In this document: piece after piece, positions 1 to 6,793 of the stretch
How positions within the stretch are numbered: position 1 is the first letter of the stretch
Layout: each line of letters opens with the position of its first letter
IMG/VR virus record: IMGVR_UViG_3300044522_000629
Coordinates: 1-44,815 of that record
Direction: 5' to 3' (one strand)
DNA length: 44,815 bases
Source: a virus
Notes under the pieces: model-generated
Seen by the model: only the letters and a program-made list of their open reading frames with translations
Database searches by the model: none
Told to the model about the DNA's origin: nothing
Program-made: the position numbers and the translations under genes

Positions 1-118
1 GGAATGTTTTACCCTCTTTAATTAACACCTCACTAAGTCCAATTGCACGTATATTTATACAGCTATTAGCTTTAATGTTGTCGTTAATAATGTTTACTAT
101 CTTATTTACAATACTCAT
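1..118 (-). CDS. Head-tail connector-like protein, N-terminal fragment (cut by window start)
   Basis: This is the first 39 codons of the gene that is complete at 43133-43687; the DNA here is identical to the corresponding stretch there. It is cut off by the window edge, not by a mutation. Its ATG (116-118) overlaps the TGA of the upstream gene, as in the complete copy. It marks the point where the genome closes on itself. Confidence 0.8.
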   Translation of the reverse strand, partial: MSIVNKIVNIINDNIKANSCINIRAIGLSEVLIKEGKTF

Positions 119-600
119 TTTAGCTGTTTATCTAATTCGTATAAAAAAATTTCGGTAAACTCATCGGCTTCTGAATCTGTTAATTGGAAAATGTCGCCAA
201 ATCTATCCTCCATAAATTCGCTTTTTTGTGCACCATTCGGAATCTTTGATTTTGCCCCATTTGCCTCTGCTTCAAATCCTAAACAGTAATCGATATTATT
301 AACGCCAAACTTAAATTGAGCTTCCAAGTCGCCTGTAAGCATTAGATTAATATTAGAGTTGCTTCTATTTTCTTTTTTTGCTCTAATTTCTTTATACTTT
401 GGATTATAAGTTCCGAAAGATTGACCTTTACTGTTTTTACCCCCTGCATCATTAAATACCCTTTCTTTTACTTTTACCAACATTGATAGCCCTGCGCTAC
501 GTTGCGCCTTGTCTATGTAAGTACCCAAGATTGAACTACCTAACATTTCGCCCATTAGCGTGTTATCTAGTTGCTTGTCTGTCTTGGATGTTACTTTCAT
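115..600 (-). CDS. Head-tail connector / virion morphogenesis protein (gp10/gpG-like), short variant
   Basis: A 161-residue protein lying three genes after the major capsid gene, where siphophages encode neck and tail-completion proteins. It has conserved N- and C-terminal parts shared with the 178-residue version at 43684-44220, but residues about 57-80 are different and 17 residues shorter. The N-terminal part and the NINLMLTGDLEAQFKFG segment resemble phage virion morphogenesis proteins that join head to tail; this is inference from position and general look, not a firm family match. Start and stop overlap both neighbours (ATGA), which indicates translational coupling. Confidence 0.55.
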   Translation of the reverse strand: MKVTSKTDKQLDNTLMGEMLGSSILGTYIDKAQRSAGLSMLVKVKERVFNDAGGKNSKGQSFGTYNPKYKEIRAKKENRSNSNINLMLTGDLEAQFKFGVNNIDYCLGFEAEANGAKSKIPNGAQKSEFMEDRFGDIFQLTDSEADEFTEIFLYELDKQLK

Positions 601-737
601 TAAGCTACTTTTTTAAGGCGTTCGTATGATTCTATTTCATCACATACTATTTCTTTAGGCATTGCGATAATTAAACAGGTTGGTAATCCGATTACTTTAC
701 ACCCTCTTTTTCTGGCGCCACAACTATTTTTTATCAT
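600..737 (-). CDS. Small cysteine-containing virion-operon protein (variant A)
   Basis: A 45-residue ORF overlapping the ATGA of the upstream gene and touching the downstream gene. It begins MIKNSCGARKRGCK and has four cysteines (C-x6-C, then two more), suggesting a metal- or disulfide-stabilised mini-domain. The diverged copy at 44220-44360 keeps the frame, the cysteines and the MPKEIVCDEIESYERLKKVA tail while changing many bases, which is good evidence that it is a real gene. Function unknown. Confidence 0.7.
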   Translation of the reverse strand: MIKNSCGARKRGCKVIGLPTCLIIAMPKEIVCDEIESYERLKKVA

Positions 738-1738
738 GGTCTTGAATATGTTTGTTGAAATCTTTCATTATTTTTAAAACACCCGTTTGTAGGCAATACC
801 ATATTTTTAAATGATATGTCCATGTACTTATTATATTCATAAATATAATGGTCGTACATACCATTTAATTCCTCATTGGTATATTGAGTAGTGAATATAT
901 TGAACCTCTCCGATAGTTTAGTTTCTTGGACTATTTCGCTTAGTAACAAGTAAGCCCATGCAAGTTTGAATCTGTCAATAATTGGCGCAATAAATTCTTC
1001 AAGTGAACACTTTTGATTGAAATCTAGTATTATGCCCCAAGTGTTTGCAACGCTTGTTACATTAGCTTTTACGTTTGGTTGCTTACCTGTATTGATAGCA
1101 CCAACACAACTAATCGAATAACCATTTACAAATCCTGTGCTTTGCATTGCACAATCATCTTGATAGCTTGCTTGGGTTTGGTTTAATTGAAAATCATTAT
1201 TATCATAGCATAAAAAATAATTAGGGTATAAATTGCCGTTGTTTTCAATTTCTAAATCCAAATAAACATCGTTGAATCCTTCGGCTAAATCAACGGTAAC
1301 GGTCTTAATTAATAAACCTTTATTTAAGTCATATATTAAGAACTCGGCACCGGTAACCGTACTATCTGAATAACAACTAAATGACGTTAATTGAACACGC
1401 TCATATCTATCTTGTATGCCATAAATTTTAATACCTACATAGTCATTACTTGCGCTATTCATTATAAGCGTTTGAGGTTGTAACCCAAATTGTAATTGGT
1501 CTTTGACAATAGGCATCAAAGCACGTCTATTCAATCTATCAAGTATGCCCTCGTTTATTAACAAAGTGCATCTTTCTTGAATGTTGTACCAGGTCGCTGA
1601 AAATGTTTTATCCTCGGAATTGCTTATTTTATCCAAAGATTTTAAGCTAACCCCTGCCATTTGATTAATCCAAAAGTTGCTTCTTGGAGTTGTTAATGTG
1701 CAAGATTTTAACCCTATATAGTCTTTAAAAATTCTCAT
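734..1738 (-). CDS. Hypothetical virion protein downstream of major capsid gene
   Basis: A 334-residue protein, not recognised as a known family. It follows the major capsid gene and precedes the connector genes, so a head decoration or head-tail adaptor role is inferred. The central part (about 90-230) is rich in beta-strand-like residues; the C-terminal 100 residues are helical and charged. I chose the ATG at 1738 rather than the upstream TTG because a promoter box (1742-1749) ends only a few bases before it. A partial second copy is at 44357-44815. It has its own candidate late promoter, so it may be made in quantity. Confidence 0.7.
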   Translation of the reverse strand: MRIFKDYIGLKSCTLTTPRSNFWINQMAGVSLKSLDKISNSEDKTFSATWYNIQERCTLLINEGILDRLNRRALMPIVKDQLQFGLQPQTLIMNSASNDYVGIKIYGIQDRYERVQLTSFSCYSDSTVTGAEFLIYDLNKGLLIKTVTVDLAEGFNDVYLDLEIENNGNLYPNYFLCYDNNDFQLNQTQASYQDDCAMQSTGFVNGYSISCVGAINTGKQPNVKANVTSVANTWGIILDFNQKCSLEEFIAPIIDRFKLAWAYLLLSEIVQETKLSERFNIFTTQYTNEELNGMYDHYIYEYNKYMDISFKNMVLPTNGCFKNNERFQQTYSRP

Positions 1739-1741
1739 AGC

Positions 1742-1786
1742 CAAAAATAACAAAAGCCGTACATTTCTGTACGGCTTTGTGCCACT
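1742..1786 (-). promoter_or_regulatory. Candidate late promoter P-late1 (activator box + -7 box)
   Basis: On the minus strand AGTGGCACAA (1786-1777) is followed by a 27-base spacer and TATTTTTG (1749-1742), which matches the Bacteroidota -7 consensus TAnnTTTG. The ATG of the next gene begins only 3 bases later, so the transcript would be nearly leaderless. The same arrangement and exact spacing recur at 18729-18773, 3776-3820 and 10049-10093. No TTG is present at the usual -33 position, so an activator binding the AGTGGCACAA box is inferred. Confidence 0.6.
1753..1778 (-). terminator. Rho-independent terminator after major capsid gene
   Basis: Perfect 10-base inverted repeat AAAGCCGTAC / GTACGGCTTT with a 6-base loop, followed on the minus strand by a T-rich run. 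It lies 35 bases after the stop of the major capsid gene. It sits in the 27-base spacer of the candidate late promoter for the next gene, so one short stretch appears to serve both as terminator and promoter. Confidence 0.85.
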
Positions 1787-1813
1787 TTAGACTAATTTGA
1801 ACTAACAAACAAA

Positions 1814-2896
1814 TTATTCAGCAGTTGCGGTATAACGAAGTAAGCCATTAGAACCAGCTAAATCATCATAAGTACCATAAGCGTCAGTAGGAACTACATA
1901 AACACCTGCATTGATAGACAATCTTAACAAGAAAGTATCGGTACAAGTATCAAATTCAAACTTAGCGTCATACATTAAGTTTGGTATCATTGGGTCAGGG
2001 ATAGTGAACAATGTTGCAGCGCCAAAAGTGCCTGCATATTTGCCAACATATTTATTCCATGACATAAATTGTGCAGAACCTTCGCCCATCACAATCAATT
2101 CATTAGCGCCAACAATAGTATTAACTGCTTTGTCAACGAAGAACTTGTAATCTTGAGAAACGCTTGAGAAATCAACACCGCTATTTTGTAAGCCGTATTT
2201 ATTCGTACCTAGGTCGAATTTCTCAAAGTTACCTTTACCAATAATAATAGGAGTTCCGTAAAGTTCATTTTCTGTGAAGTCAGAAAGTAAAGTTTGGAAT
2301 CCTTCAAAGATTGGCGCACCTGCAACAATCCCCGTAGCACCTACTGAAATAACAGGGATAGAAGTAGTTGTATTAACTCCTGTCGTTGCATTGATACCAA
2401 ATGAAGTAGATAATTTAGTTACTACTTCGTCATTGATAGACGTACGCATTGCATTCATCGCTGACAAGATGCGTTTACTAACTTCTTTCAAGTTGTAAGG
2501 TACAGGCAAACCAGCTACCGCGGTAGAAGCTTCTTCACAGAACACTCTAATCTCATCCATTCCTAGAGAAATGTCATATTGACGATAAATGTCAAGTAAA
2601 GTAGTGTCTTCCACATAAGTTTGAGGATCACCAGCTACGCAGTCAGCAGTAGATTTGATAAGGTCTTTTGTTACCCTTGGTAAATATTTAACGCGTACCT
2701 CTTTAATCGTACCCGTTTTGTTTCCACCATAAACTGAAAGTATTTCAGCTGATTGGTTTTCAGGTTGAGAAAGTGCAAGTGTTGCACCTACTGGGGTTTG
2801 CTTAGTTTGTGGGTCATTAAGACCTGCCACCATTTCCAAACCTGTAAGAATTGCAGGGCATACGCCTGCTACATTGAAATCAATACCTTGTGCCAT
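1814..2896 (-). CDS. Major capsid protein (probable)
   Basis: A 360-residue protein directly after a scaffold-like gene (2 bases between the genes) and followed by a strong terminator, the usual setting of an abundantly made HK97-fold capsid protein. It has no signal peptide or membrane segment, is rich in Ala, Gly, Thr and Val, and has the mixed alpha/beta look of capsid proteins, with segments such as KEVRVKYLPRVTKD and GTPIIIGKGNFEKFDLG. Unlike lambda or HK97 it shows no obvious N-terminal delta domain; the scaffold is a separate gene. The identification rests mainly on position, size and style; mass spectrometry of virions would settle it. Confidence 0.75.
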   Translation of the reverse strand: MAQGIDFNVAGVCPAILTGLEMVAGLNDPQTKQTPVGATLALSQPENQSAEILSVYGGNKTGTIKEVRVKYLPRVTKDLIKSTADCVAGDPQTYVEDTTLLDIYRQYDISLGMDEIRVFCEEASTAVAGLPVPYNLKEVSKRILSAMNAMRTSINDEVVTKLSTSFGINATTGVNTTTSIPVISVGATGIVAGAPIFEGFQTLLSDFTENELYGTPIIIGKGNFEKFDLGTNKYGLQNSGVDFSSVSQDYKFFVDKAVNTIVGANELIVMGEGSAQFMSWNKYVGKYAGTFGAATLFTIPDPMIPNLMYDAKFEFDTCTDTFLLRLSINAGVYVVPTDAYGTYDDLAGSNGLLRYTATAE

Positions 2897-2898
2897 AA

Positions 2899-3747
2899 TT
2901 AAATTCCGTTAGATAATTTCGCTTTCGCCATATTTTGGGCAAAAGTGTTGTTTACTTTTTGTGTTGGTTGTGCATTCGCTTGTTGTGTAACTACAGGAGG
3001 TACGACAGTAGCAACGTGCAATAGATTCTTTTCGGCAAGGGCTTTTTGAATACCTGTTTTGATGTCCAAATCAGTAACGTCTAAACTTTCGTCTGATAGT
3101 CTTTTAAGCTTTAATTCACCATTCTGTAAAACAACTTTAGCGTCTTTAGCTTTGAAGAAATCTGATACAGCTTGCTTAGCAAGTGATCCTCGATATTCTG
3201 AAGGTATGCTCTCAGTTATTTTATGTTGGTTAATAAAACTTGACATATTCCAATCAATTTCTTTATTAATAGATTGGTTGACTAGGTCAATGTTTGCAGA
3301 TTTGAAACTTTCAACTTGATTTGATAATTCTGAAATCTTAGACTTGTATTCTAAATCTAATGCTTTCATTTTTTCATCATTGCCACTTGCTTTTGTTTTT
3401 GCTTCGATAAGCTTGTTAGCTTCATCCGTTAATTTTGATATTCTTTTAAATGTTTTAGGTTCTGAAGCCCTTAGTTCGTTAATCTGTTCATCGCTTAGTC
3501 CAAGCCCCTTGAAAGCCAAAGTCAGTTCTTTGTCTGTCGCATCTGCAAATTCACTGAAGAATTTTGCTTTGATGTCGGGATTGTTTTTTGCTTCGTTGGC
3601 AGTTAGTAAACCACTTTCAAAAGTTTTTGCTAATTCCTCATCTATCTCAATAGTTGCGGTTAAGCCTATAAGTTGTTTTAATGATTCATTTGCTGAATCC
3701 GTTCCCACTTTCGTAGCTAATGTTGTAATAAGTTCTCCCAATAACAT
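2899..3747 (-). CDS. Scaffold-like protein preceding major capsid protein
   Basis: A 282-residue, highly charged, mostly alpha-helical protein lacking cysteine, with a predicted coiled coil around residues 100-160 and a polar, low-complexity C-terminus (PPVVTQQANAQPTQKVNNTFAQN) followed by a short basic end. This is the usual architecture of phage capsid scaffolds, which guide prohead assembly and then leave, and it sits immediately upstream of the capsid gene. A segment near residues 60-100 resembles head-protein or minor structural segments of other phages but I cannot name a family. It is first in a transcription unit with its own candidate late promoter. Confidence 0.7.
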   Translation of the reverse strand: MLLGELITTLATKVGTDSANESLKQLIGLTATIEIDEELAKTFESGLLTANEAKNNPDIKAKFFSEFADATDKELTLAFKGLGLSDEQINELRASEPKTFKRISKLTDEANKLIEAKTKASGNDEKMKALDLEYKSKISELSNQVESFKSANIDLVNQSINKEIDWNMSSFINQHKITESIPSEYRGSLAKQAVSDFFKAKDAKVVLQNGELKLKRLSDESLDVTDLDIKTGIQKALAEKNLLHVATVVPPVVTQQANAQPTQKVNNTFAQNMAKAKLSNGI

Positions 3748-3775
3748 AAGGACAGGTTTTAGTTAGTTTTTTTTG

Positions 3776-3820
3776 CAATTTATAGCATAAGTAAAAATAA
3801 ATTTACTAAATTGTGCCACT
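3776..3820 (-). promoter_or_regulatory. Candidate late promoter P-late2 for scaffold/capsid genes
   Basis: Minus-strand AGTGGCACAA (3820-3811), then 27 bases, then ATAAATTG (3783-3776), which keeps the TTG end of the -7 consensus at exactly the same offset as the other late sites but is otherwise a weak match. It reads towards the scaffold start at 3747. The box abuts the ATG (3821) of the divergent plus-strand gene, so an activator bound here would also cover that gene's start. Confidence 0.5.
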
Positions 3821-4048
3821 ATGGAAGAATTCAAACTAAATAGGGTTGTTACTCGAATCCCAACGCCAATATTAAAATGGCTAGATTTAAGGACAAAAGG
3901 GCAGAATTATAAGCGTTCGCGAGTTTTGAAGGCGATTATAAATGAGCACAAGCTATGCGAAGACTTGACAGGTAAAACAGTTTGGCAAGTTATTAAAGAT
4001 AATATTGAACTAAGAAAAGAAATATTAAAATTAAAGCGTTATGAGTAA
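3821..4048 (+). CDS. Small basic helical protein, possible DNA-binding regulator
   Basis: A 75-residue protein that starts the plus-strand cassette inside the virion block. The N-terminal strand-like LNRVVTRIPTPILKWLDLR followed by two helices suggests a ribbon-helix-helix-type DNA-binding fold, but the match is weak. It overlaps the next gene by 8 bases. If it is a regulator, control of the neighbouring accessory genes or of the divergent scaffold promoter would be natural; this is inference. Confidence 0.55.
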   Translation: MEEFKLNRVVTRIPTPILKWLDLRTKGQNYKRSRVLKAIINEHKLCEDLTGKTVWQVIKDNIELRKEILKLKRYE

Positions 4049-4562
4049 ACACCCTTGGAATAGTGAGGATGCAGTTAGTAGCCTAATTGCTGAATTGATT
4101 AAAATTAAATCGTGTAAAAATGTATTGGAAATTGGCGTTTTTCAAGGTCAAACAGGGCTTGCAATGATTAACGCATTGCCTAAAAATGGCACTTACACGG
4201 CTCTTGACATTACAGAAGAAAACTATACCCCTGAATTTAAAACCAAATTAAAGAAACATACTTCTTTAGTTGGTAATTCATTAGAATTGTTGCATGAAAT
4301 ACCTAATAGAACAGTTGACTTAATATTTATTGATAGCGTTCATGAATATGCGCACCTTAGTAAAGAGTTCAAAATATGTGAGAATATCATTAAGCAAAAT
4401 GGATTGATTGTACTACATGATTCTATACTATTTCCTGGAGTTGCTCAATTTGTGAAGGAGTTAAAAGGCAATAAAGGATTTGAAATCTTGACACTTGAAA
4501 CTCCAGAGGAGGGCGACCGTACCCCTAGTGGATTAACTATTATTAAATGCTTATATCCGTAA
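4041..4562 (+). CDS. SAM-dependent methyltransferase (Methyltransf_24-like)
   Basis: A 173-residue class I methyltransferase. Motif I (VLEIGVFQGQTG, residues 28-39) binds S-adenosylmethionine; the acidic LDITEE (55-60), DLIFIDSVHEY (93-103) and LIVLHDS (122-128) are the arrangement seen in O-methyltransferase/Methyltransf_24 proteins that act on sugars or small molecules. No DNA-methyltransferase catalytic motif (NPPY, DPPY or PC) is present, so a surface-glycan or small-molecule substrate is more likely than DNA. It lies with a second, FkbM-type methyltransferase, consistent with modification of host or virion glycans. Confidence 0.8.
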   Translation: MSKHPWNSEDAVSSLIAELIKIKSCKNVLEIGVFQGQTGLAMINALPKNGTYTALDITEENYTPEFKTKLKKHTSLVGNSLELLHEIPNRTVDLIFIDSVHEYAHLSKEFKICENIIKQNGLIVLHDSILFPGVAQFVKELKGNKGFEILTLETPEEGDRTPSGLTIIKCLYP

Positions 4563-4566
4563 TCTT

Positions 4567-4728
4567 ATGTTTGGACTATTATTAATATTCTTGTACTTCG
4601 TGCCTTCATTGGTAGCGTACGGCAAACCTCAATTTAATCAAATTGTCGTTTTAAATATTTTTTTAGGATGGACTGGTATCGGTTGGGTGGCTAGTTTATT
4701 GTGGGCATTAAGCAATGTAAAAGAATGA
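4567..4728 (+). CDS. Superinfection immunity protein-like membrane protein (Imm_superinfect family)
   Basis: A 53-residue protein with two hydrophobic segments (about 2-18 and 26-47) joined by a short polar loop. The pattern FVPSLVAYGKP followed by LNIFLGWTGIGWVASLLWAL is the hallmark of the Imm_superinfect family (PF14373), named after phage T4 Imm, which blocks DNA entry of superinfecting phages at the inner membrane; many family members are in bacteria with no proven role. Its stop overlaps the next start (ATGA). Its presence in an accessory cassette suggests exclusion of competing phages. Confidence 0.8.
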   Translation: MFGLLLIFLYFVPSLVAYGKPQFNQIVVLNIFLGWTGIGWVASLLWALSNVKE

Positions 4729-4928
4729 TTGATTTGACATATGAATTTATTTGCTTAACATTCTCATTTCTTGTAACTATTGCAATACTTGTATTTTTTA
4801 CCGAAAACGTGGTTAATTTTAGCCATTATTTAATGATTGGTATTTTTTGTTTTTCTTATTTAATTTTTAGAAATACATTAAGCAAAAAAACATTCAATAG
4901 TGACTTGCCTGAACGATACAGAAAATAA
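4725..4928 (+). CDS. Small two-span membrane protein
   Basis: A 67-residue protein with two hydrophobic stretches (about 8-26 and 35-50) and a basic C-terminal tail ending PERYRK. I chose the ATG at 4725, coupled to the preceding stop, over a GTG at 4701 lying inside the preceding gene. It may act with the Imm-like protein just before it, but there is no recognisable family. Confidence 0.65.
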   Translation: MIDLTYEFICLTFSFLVTIAILVFFTENVVNFSHYLMIGIFCFSYLIFRNTLSKKTFNSDLPERYRK

Positions 4929-4931
4929 AAT

Positions 4932-5570
4932 ATGAGAAAACAAGCTTTAAAAGATGGTACATTTATCTATACACACGACAAAGGCGAGTATATAAGTGAC
5001 GTGATTGAGCAAACAGGGTGGTATTACGAACCTAAGACAATAGACTATATTAAGACCCTTAATTTAAAAGACTGTAATATTCTTGATATAGGGGCAAATA
5101 TTGGCAATCATAGTCATGCCATGCAAAAGTTTAGTGATAATTGTCAGGTTGGGTCATTTGAACCATATCAAAAAAACTTTGATATACTTAAAAGAAATGC
5201 TAGATTTTCTTACAACAATTTTGTAACTAATAAAAATGATGAAAAAAATTATAGTATTGCTCCAGTTTGGGGAGGTGCCAATTTAGGCTATATTACATCA
5301 AGTAAAGATGGCGAAAAAGTTAATAATACATTTATTGATTACTATGAACTTGATAATATAAGACTAATTAAAATTGACATAGAAGGTCACGAATTAGAAG
5401 CTTTGAAAGGGGCTTTTAATACCATTGAAAAAAGCAAACCTTGCATCATTGCCGAACACCACACCAAAGAAGAACACCTTCAAGTAATGGACTACCTTAA
5501 ACAATTTGGTTATTACTTAGCCACTATAATAGAAGAAGACAATTTAAACTACGTTTATAAACCTATCTAA
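4932..5570 (+). CDS. FkbM-family methyltransferase
   Basis: A 212-residue SAM-dependent methyltransferase of the FkbM type (Methyltransf_21), usually O-methylating sugars in capsules, lipopolysaccharide or natural products. Motif I is LDIGANIGNH (51-60), the acidic ribose-binding region is FEP (76-78), and the family-typical IKIDIEGHELEALKG spans 146-160, followed by CIIAEHH. It is last of the larger genes in the cassette. Together with the other methyltransferase (4041) and the glycosyltransferase (8544) it points to remodelling of glycans, either on the host surface (receptor masking) or on the virion; which one cannot be told from sequence. Confidence 0.85.
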   Translation: MRKQALKDGTFIYTHDKGEYISDVIEQTGWYYEPKTIDYIKTLNLKDCNILDIGANIGNHSHAMQKFSDNCQVGSFEPYQKNFDILKRNARFSYNNFVTNKNDEKNYSIAPVWGGANLGYITSSKDGEKVNNTFIDYYELDNIRLIKIDIEGHELEALKGAFNTIEKSKPCIIAEHHTKEEHLQVMDYLKQFGYYLATIIEEDNLNYVYKPI

Positions 5571-5574
5571 AAAT

Positions 5575-5691
5575 ATGATAAATTTTGATTATATAAAACC
5601 GTTAGAAGAAGAAATAAAAGTATTACTACTGAAGAAGAAAAAAAAGAAATAAAGAAATATTCTTTATTGAAACAAATTGAAGAATTATAGA
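5575..5691 (+). pseudogene. Small ORF apparently broken by a frameshift
   Basis: An ATG at 5575 opens MINFDYIKPLEEEIK and then runs into a poly-lysine end at a stop after 25 codons. From about 5625, the -1 frame continues with a protein-like sequence (TTEEEKKEIKKYSLLKQIEEL) to a TAG near 5690. The two halves look like one small charged helical protein of about 37 residues with a one-base change near 5620-5625. It could be an assembly error, a real mutation or slippage; no canonical slippery heptamer is present. Confidence 0.4.
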
Positions 5692-5710
5692 CTTATAAAA
5701 AACAAAAATT

Positions 5711-5893
5711 ATGGGATTATTTGGATTTGCTACCAATTTGGTAAGTGCAACAATTAAAACAGTAGTATCGCCAATTGCAATAATTGATGATATGGCAAAT
5801 ATTATGGGTGGAGAACCTGTAGATTCTACAACAAATGTTATTAGGTCAGTTAGTAGCGATTTACAGGATGCAATAGAAGAAATAACACCTTAA
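5711..5893 (+). CDS. Conserved small phage/prophage protein (MGLFGFATN...)
   Basis: A 60-residue protein with a hydrophobic, glycine-containing N-terminal helix and an acidic C-terminal helix (DLQDAIEEITP). The style MGLFGF...SATIKTVVSPIAIIDD...S.DLQDAIEE resembles a widespread small protein of unknown function found in phages and bacterial genomes. It is the last plus-strand gene, convergent with the MuF-like gene whose stop is 3 bases away. Confidence 0.65.
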   Translation: MGLFGFATNLVSATIKTVVSPIAIIDDMANIMGGEPVDSTTNVIRSVSSDLQDAIEEITP

Positions 5894-5896
5894 TCA

Positions 5897-6793
5897 TTAA
5901 CTAAACCTATCTAAATCCTTCTTAGGTACTATCTTTTCACTTACAGGTATTATTTGGTGGTTACATTGCCACCCACCCCTGTAAGTGAAAATAGTAGTTG
6001 TATTTGTTCCTGCAATCATTCCACCGCCTTTGTGCAACTTCGTTTTACAAGTATTCCATAATGAAGGCGTTTCTCCCCAATGTTCCACCTCTGTAACGTG
6101 AAAATATTTATCAACACGATCCAAACAGAAACACCTAGAACTTGTTTTTCTACCCCCTTGGTACTTATACCATTTAAGTCCTAAATCATCACTGACAGTC
6201 TTAATATAGTTAGCTGAATATTGATTTAATGAGTCCGTAGCAATCTGTTTTACATTCTTCATTAAGTACCCTAAATTCTCTTTATCCCCAACTATCTTAA
6301 CTTTTAAATCTTGGATTAACTCGGTTAAATTTGAACCACTTGTGACTGACTTACTAAGGTAGTCAGATATAGGATTAATGATGTCATTAGATACACCTGC
6401 ACCCAATAAACTTTCGGTTGTAGTGCTTACCGAGTTATTTAATATTGCTTTGAATAGTTCGCCTTTCCCGTTAAAATCTGAAACTATGGTACTGAAATAA
6501 CTATCAATTAATGTCTTTGTTTCTTCAAAACTATTAAGGTAAGTATTTACGTCTTGCTTATAATCGTCATTTAAAATAATTGCGTTTAATTTATTCTTTA
6601 CTTTTTGAATCTGTTTAAGGTTTTCGACACTTGTTTTAATGTTGCCATTCGCAGTTTGAAGCTTTGATAATTCAATGCTTAATTCATTGAATATAGCTTT
6701 TTCAATTGATGGTATAGATTTCTCTACACTATCAATTGAATTTTGCATACTGTCGAAAATCTGACTTATTAATTCGTCTTGGTTAGATGGCAT
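5897..6793 (-). CDS. MuF-like head morphogenesis / minor capsid protein
   Basis: A 298-residue protein following the portal gene with an 11-base overlap, the standard place of SPP1 gp7/Mu gpF-type minor head proteins that enter the prohead with the portal. The long helical N-terminal part (1-200) is followed by a compact Cys/His-containing end: RCFCLDRVDKYFHVTEVEHWGE (220-241) and GWQCNHQIIPVS (274-285), which matches the metal-binding C-terminal core of the phage Mu F domain. No toxin domain is fused to it, unlike some MuF proteins. Confidence 0.8.
   Translation of the reverse strand: MPSNQDELISQIFDSMQNSIDSVEKSIPSIEKAIFNELSIELSKLQTANGNIKTSVENLKQIQKVKNKLNAIILNDDYKQDVNTYLNSFEETKTLIDSYFSTIVSDFNGKGELFKAILNNSVSTTTESLLGAGVSNDIINPISDYLSKSVTSGSNLTELIQDLKVKIVGDKENLGYLMKNVKQIATDSLNQYSANYIKTVSDDLGLKWYKYQGGRKTSSRCFCLDRVDKYFHVTEVEHWGETPSLWNTCKTKLHKGGGMIAGTNTTTIFTYRGGWQCNHQIIPVSEKIVPKKDLDRFS

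Larger units (their letters stand above)
1..1192. repeat. Terminal overlap, copy 1 (variant A)
   Basis: Bases 1-120 are identical to 43570-43689. The rest, to about 1192, aligns with 43690-44815 with many point differences, a 51-base (17-codon) difference in the connector gene and a 3-base difference near 731. Reading frames are kept throughout and many differences fall at third codon positions, so both copies look like functional versions of the same genes. Most likely this is the overlap of a circular or permuted genome assembled from two strain variants. Confidence 0.85.

Noticed and set aside
1742-1786. Sigma-54 promoter suggested by TGGCAC in the late sites
   Set aside because: The required TTGC element at the sigma-54 -12 position (N5 after TGGCAC) is missing at all four sites, while a -7 box of the Bacteroidota primary sigma type is present.
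3344-3766. 140-residue plus-strand open frame opposite the scaffold gene
   Set aside because: Ser/Leu-rich shadow of a charged helical minus-strand gene; no start signal and no coherent fold.
4701-4724. GTG start at 4701 for the small membrane protein
   Set aside because: It would lie within the Imm-like gene; the ATG at 4725 forms a coupled ATGA junction, as elsewhere in this genome.
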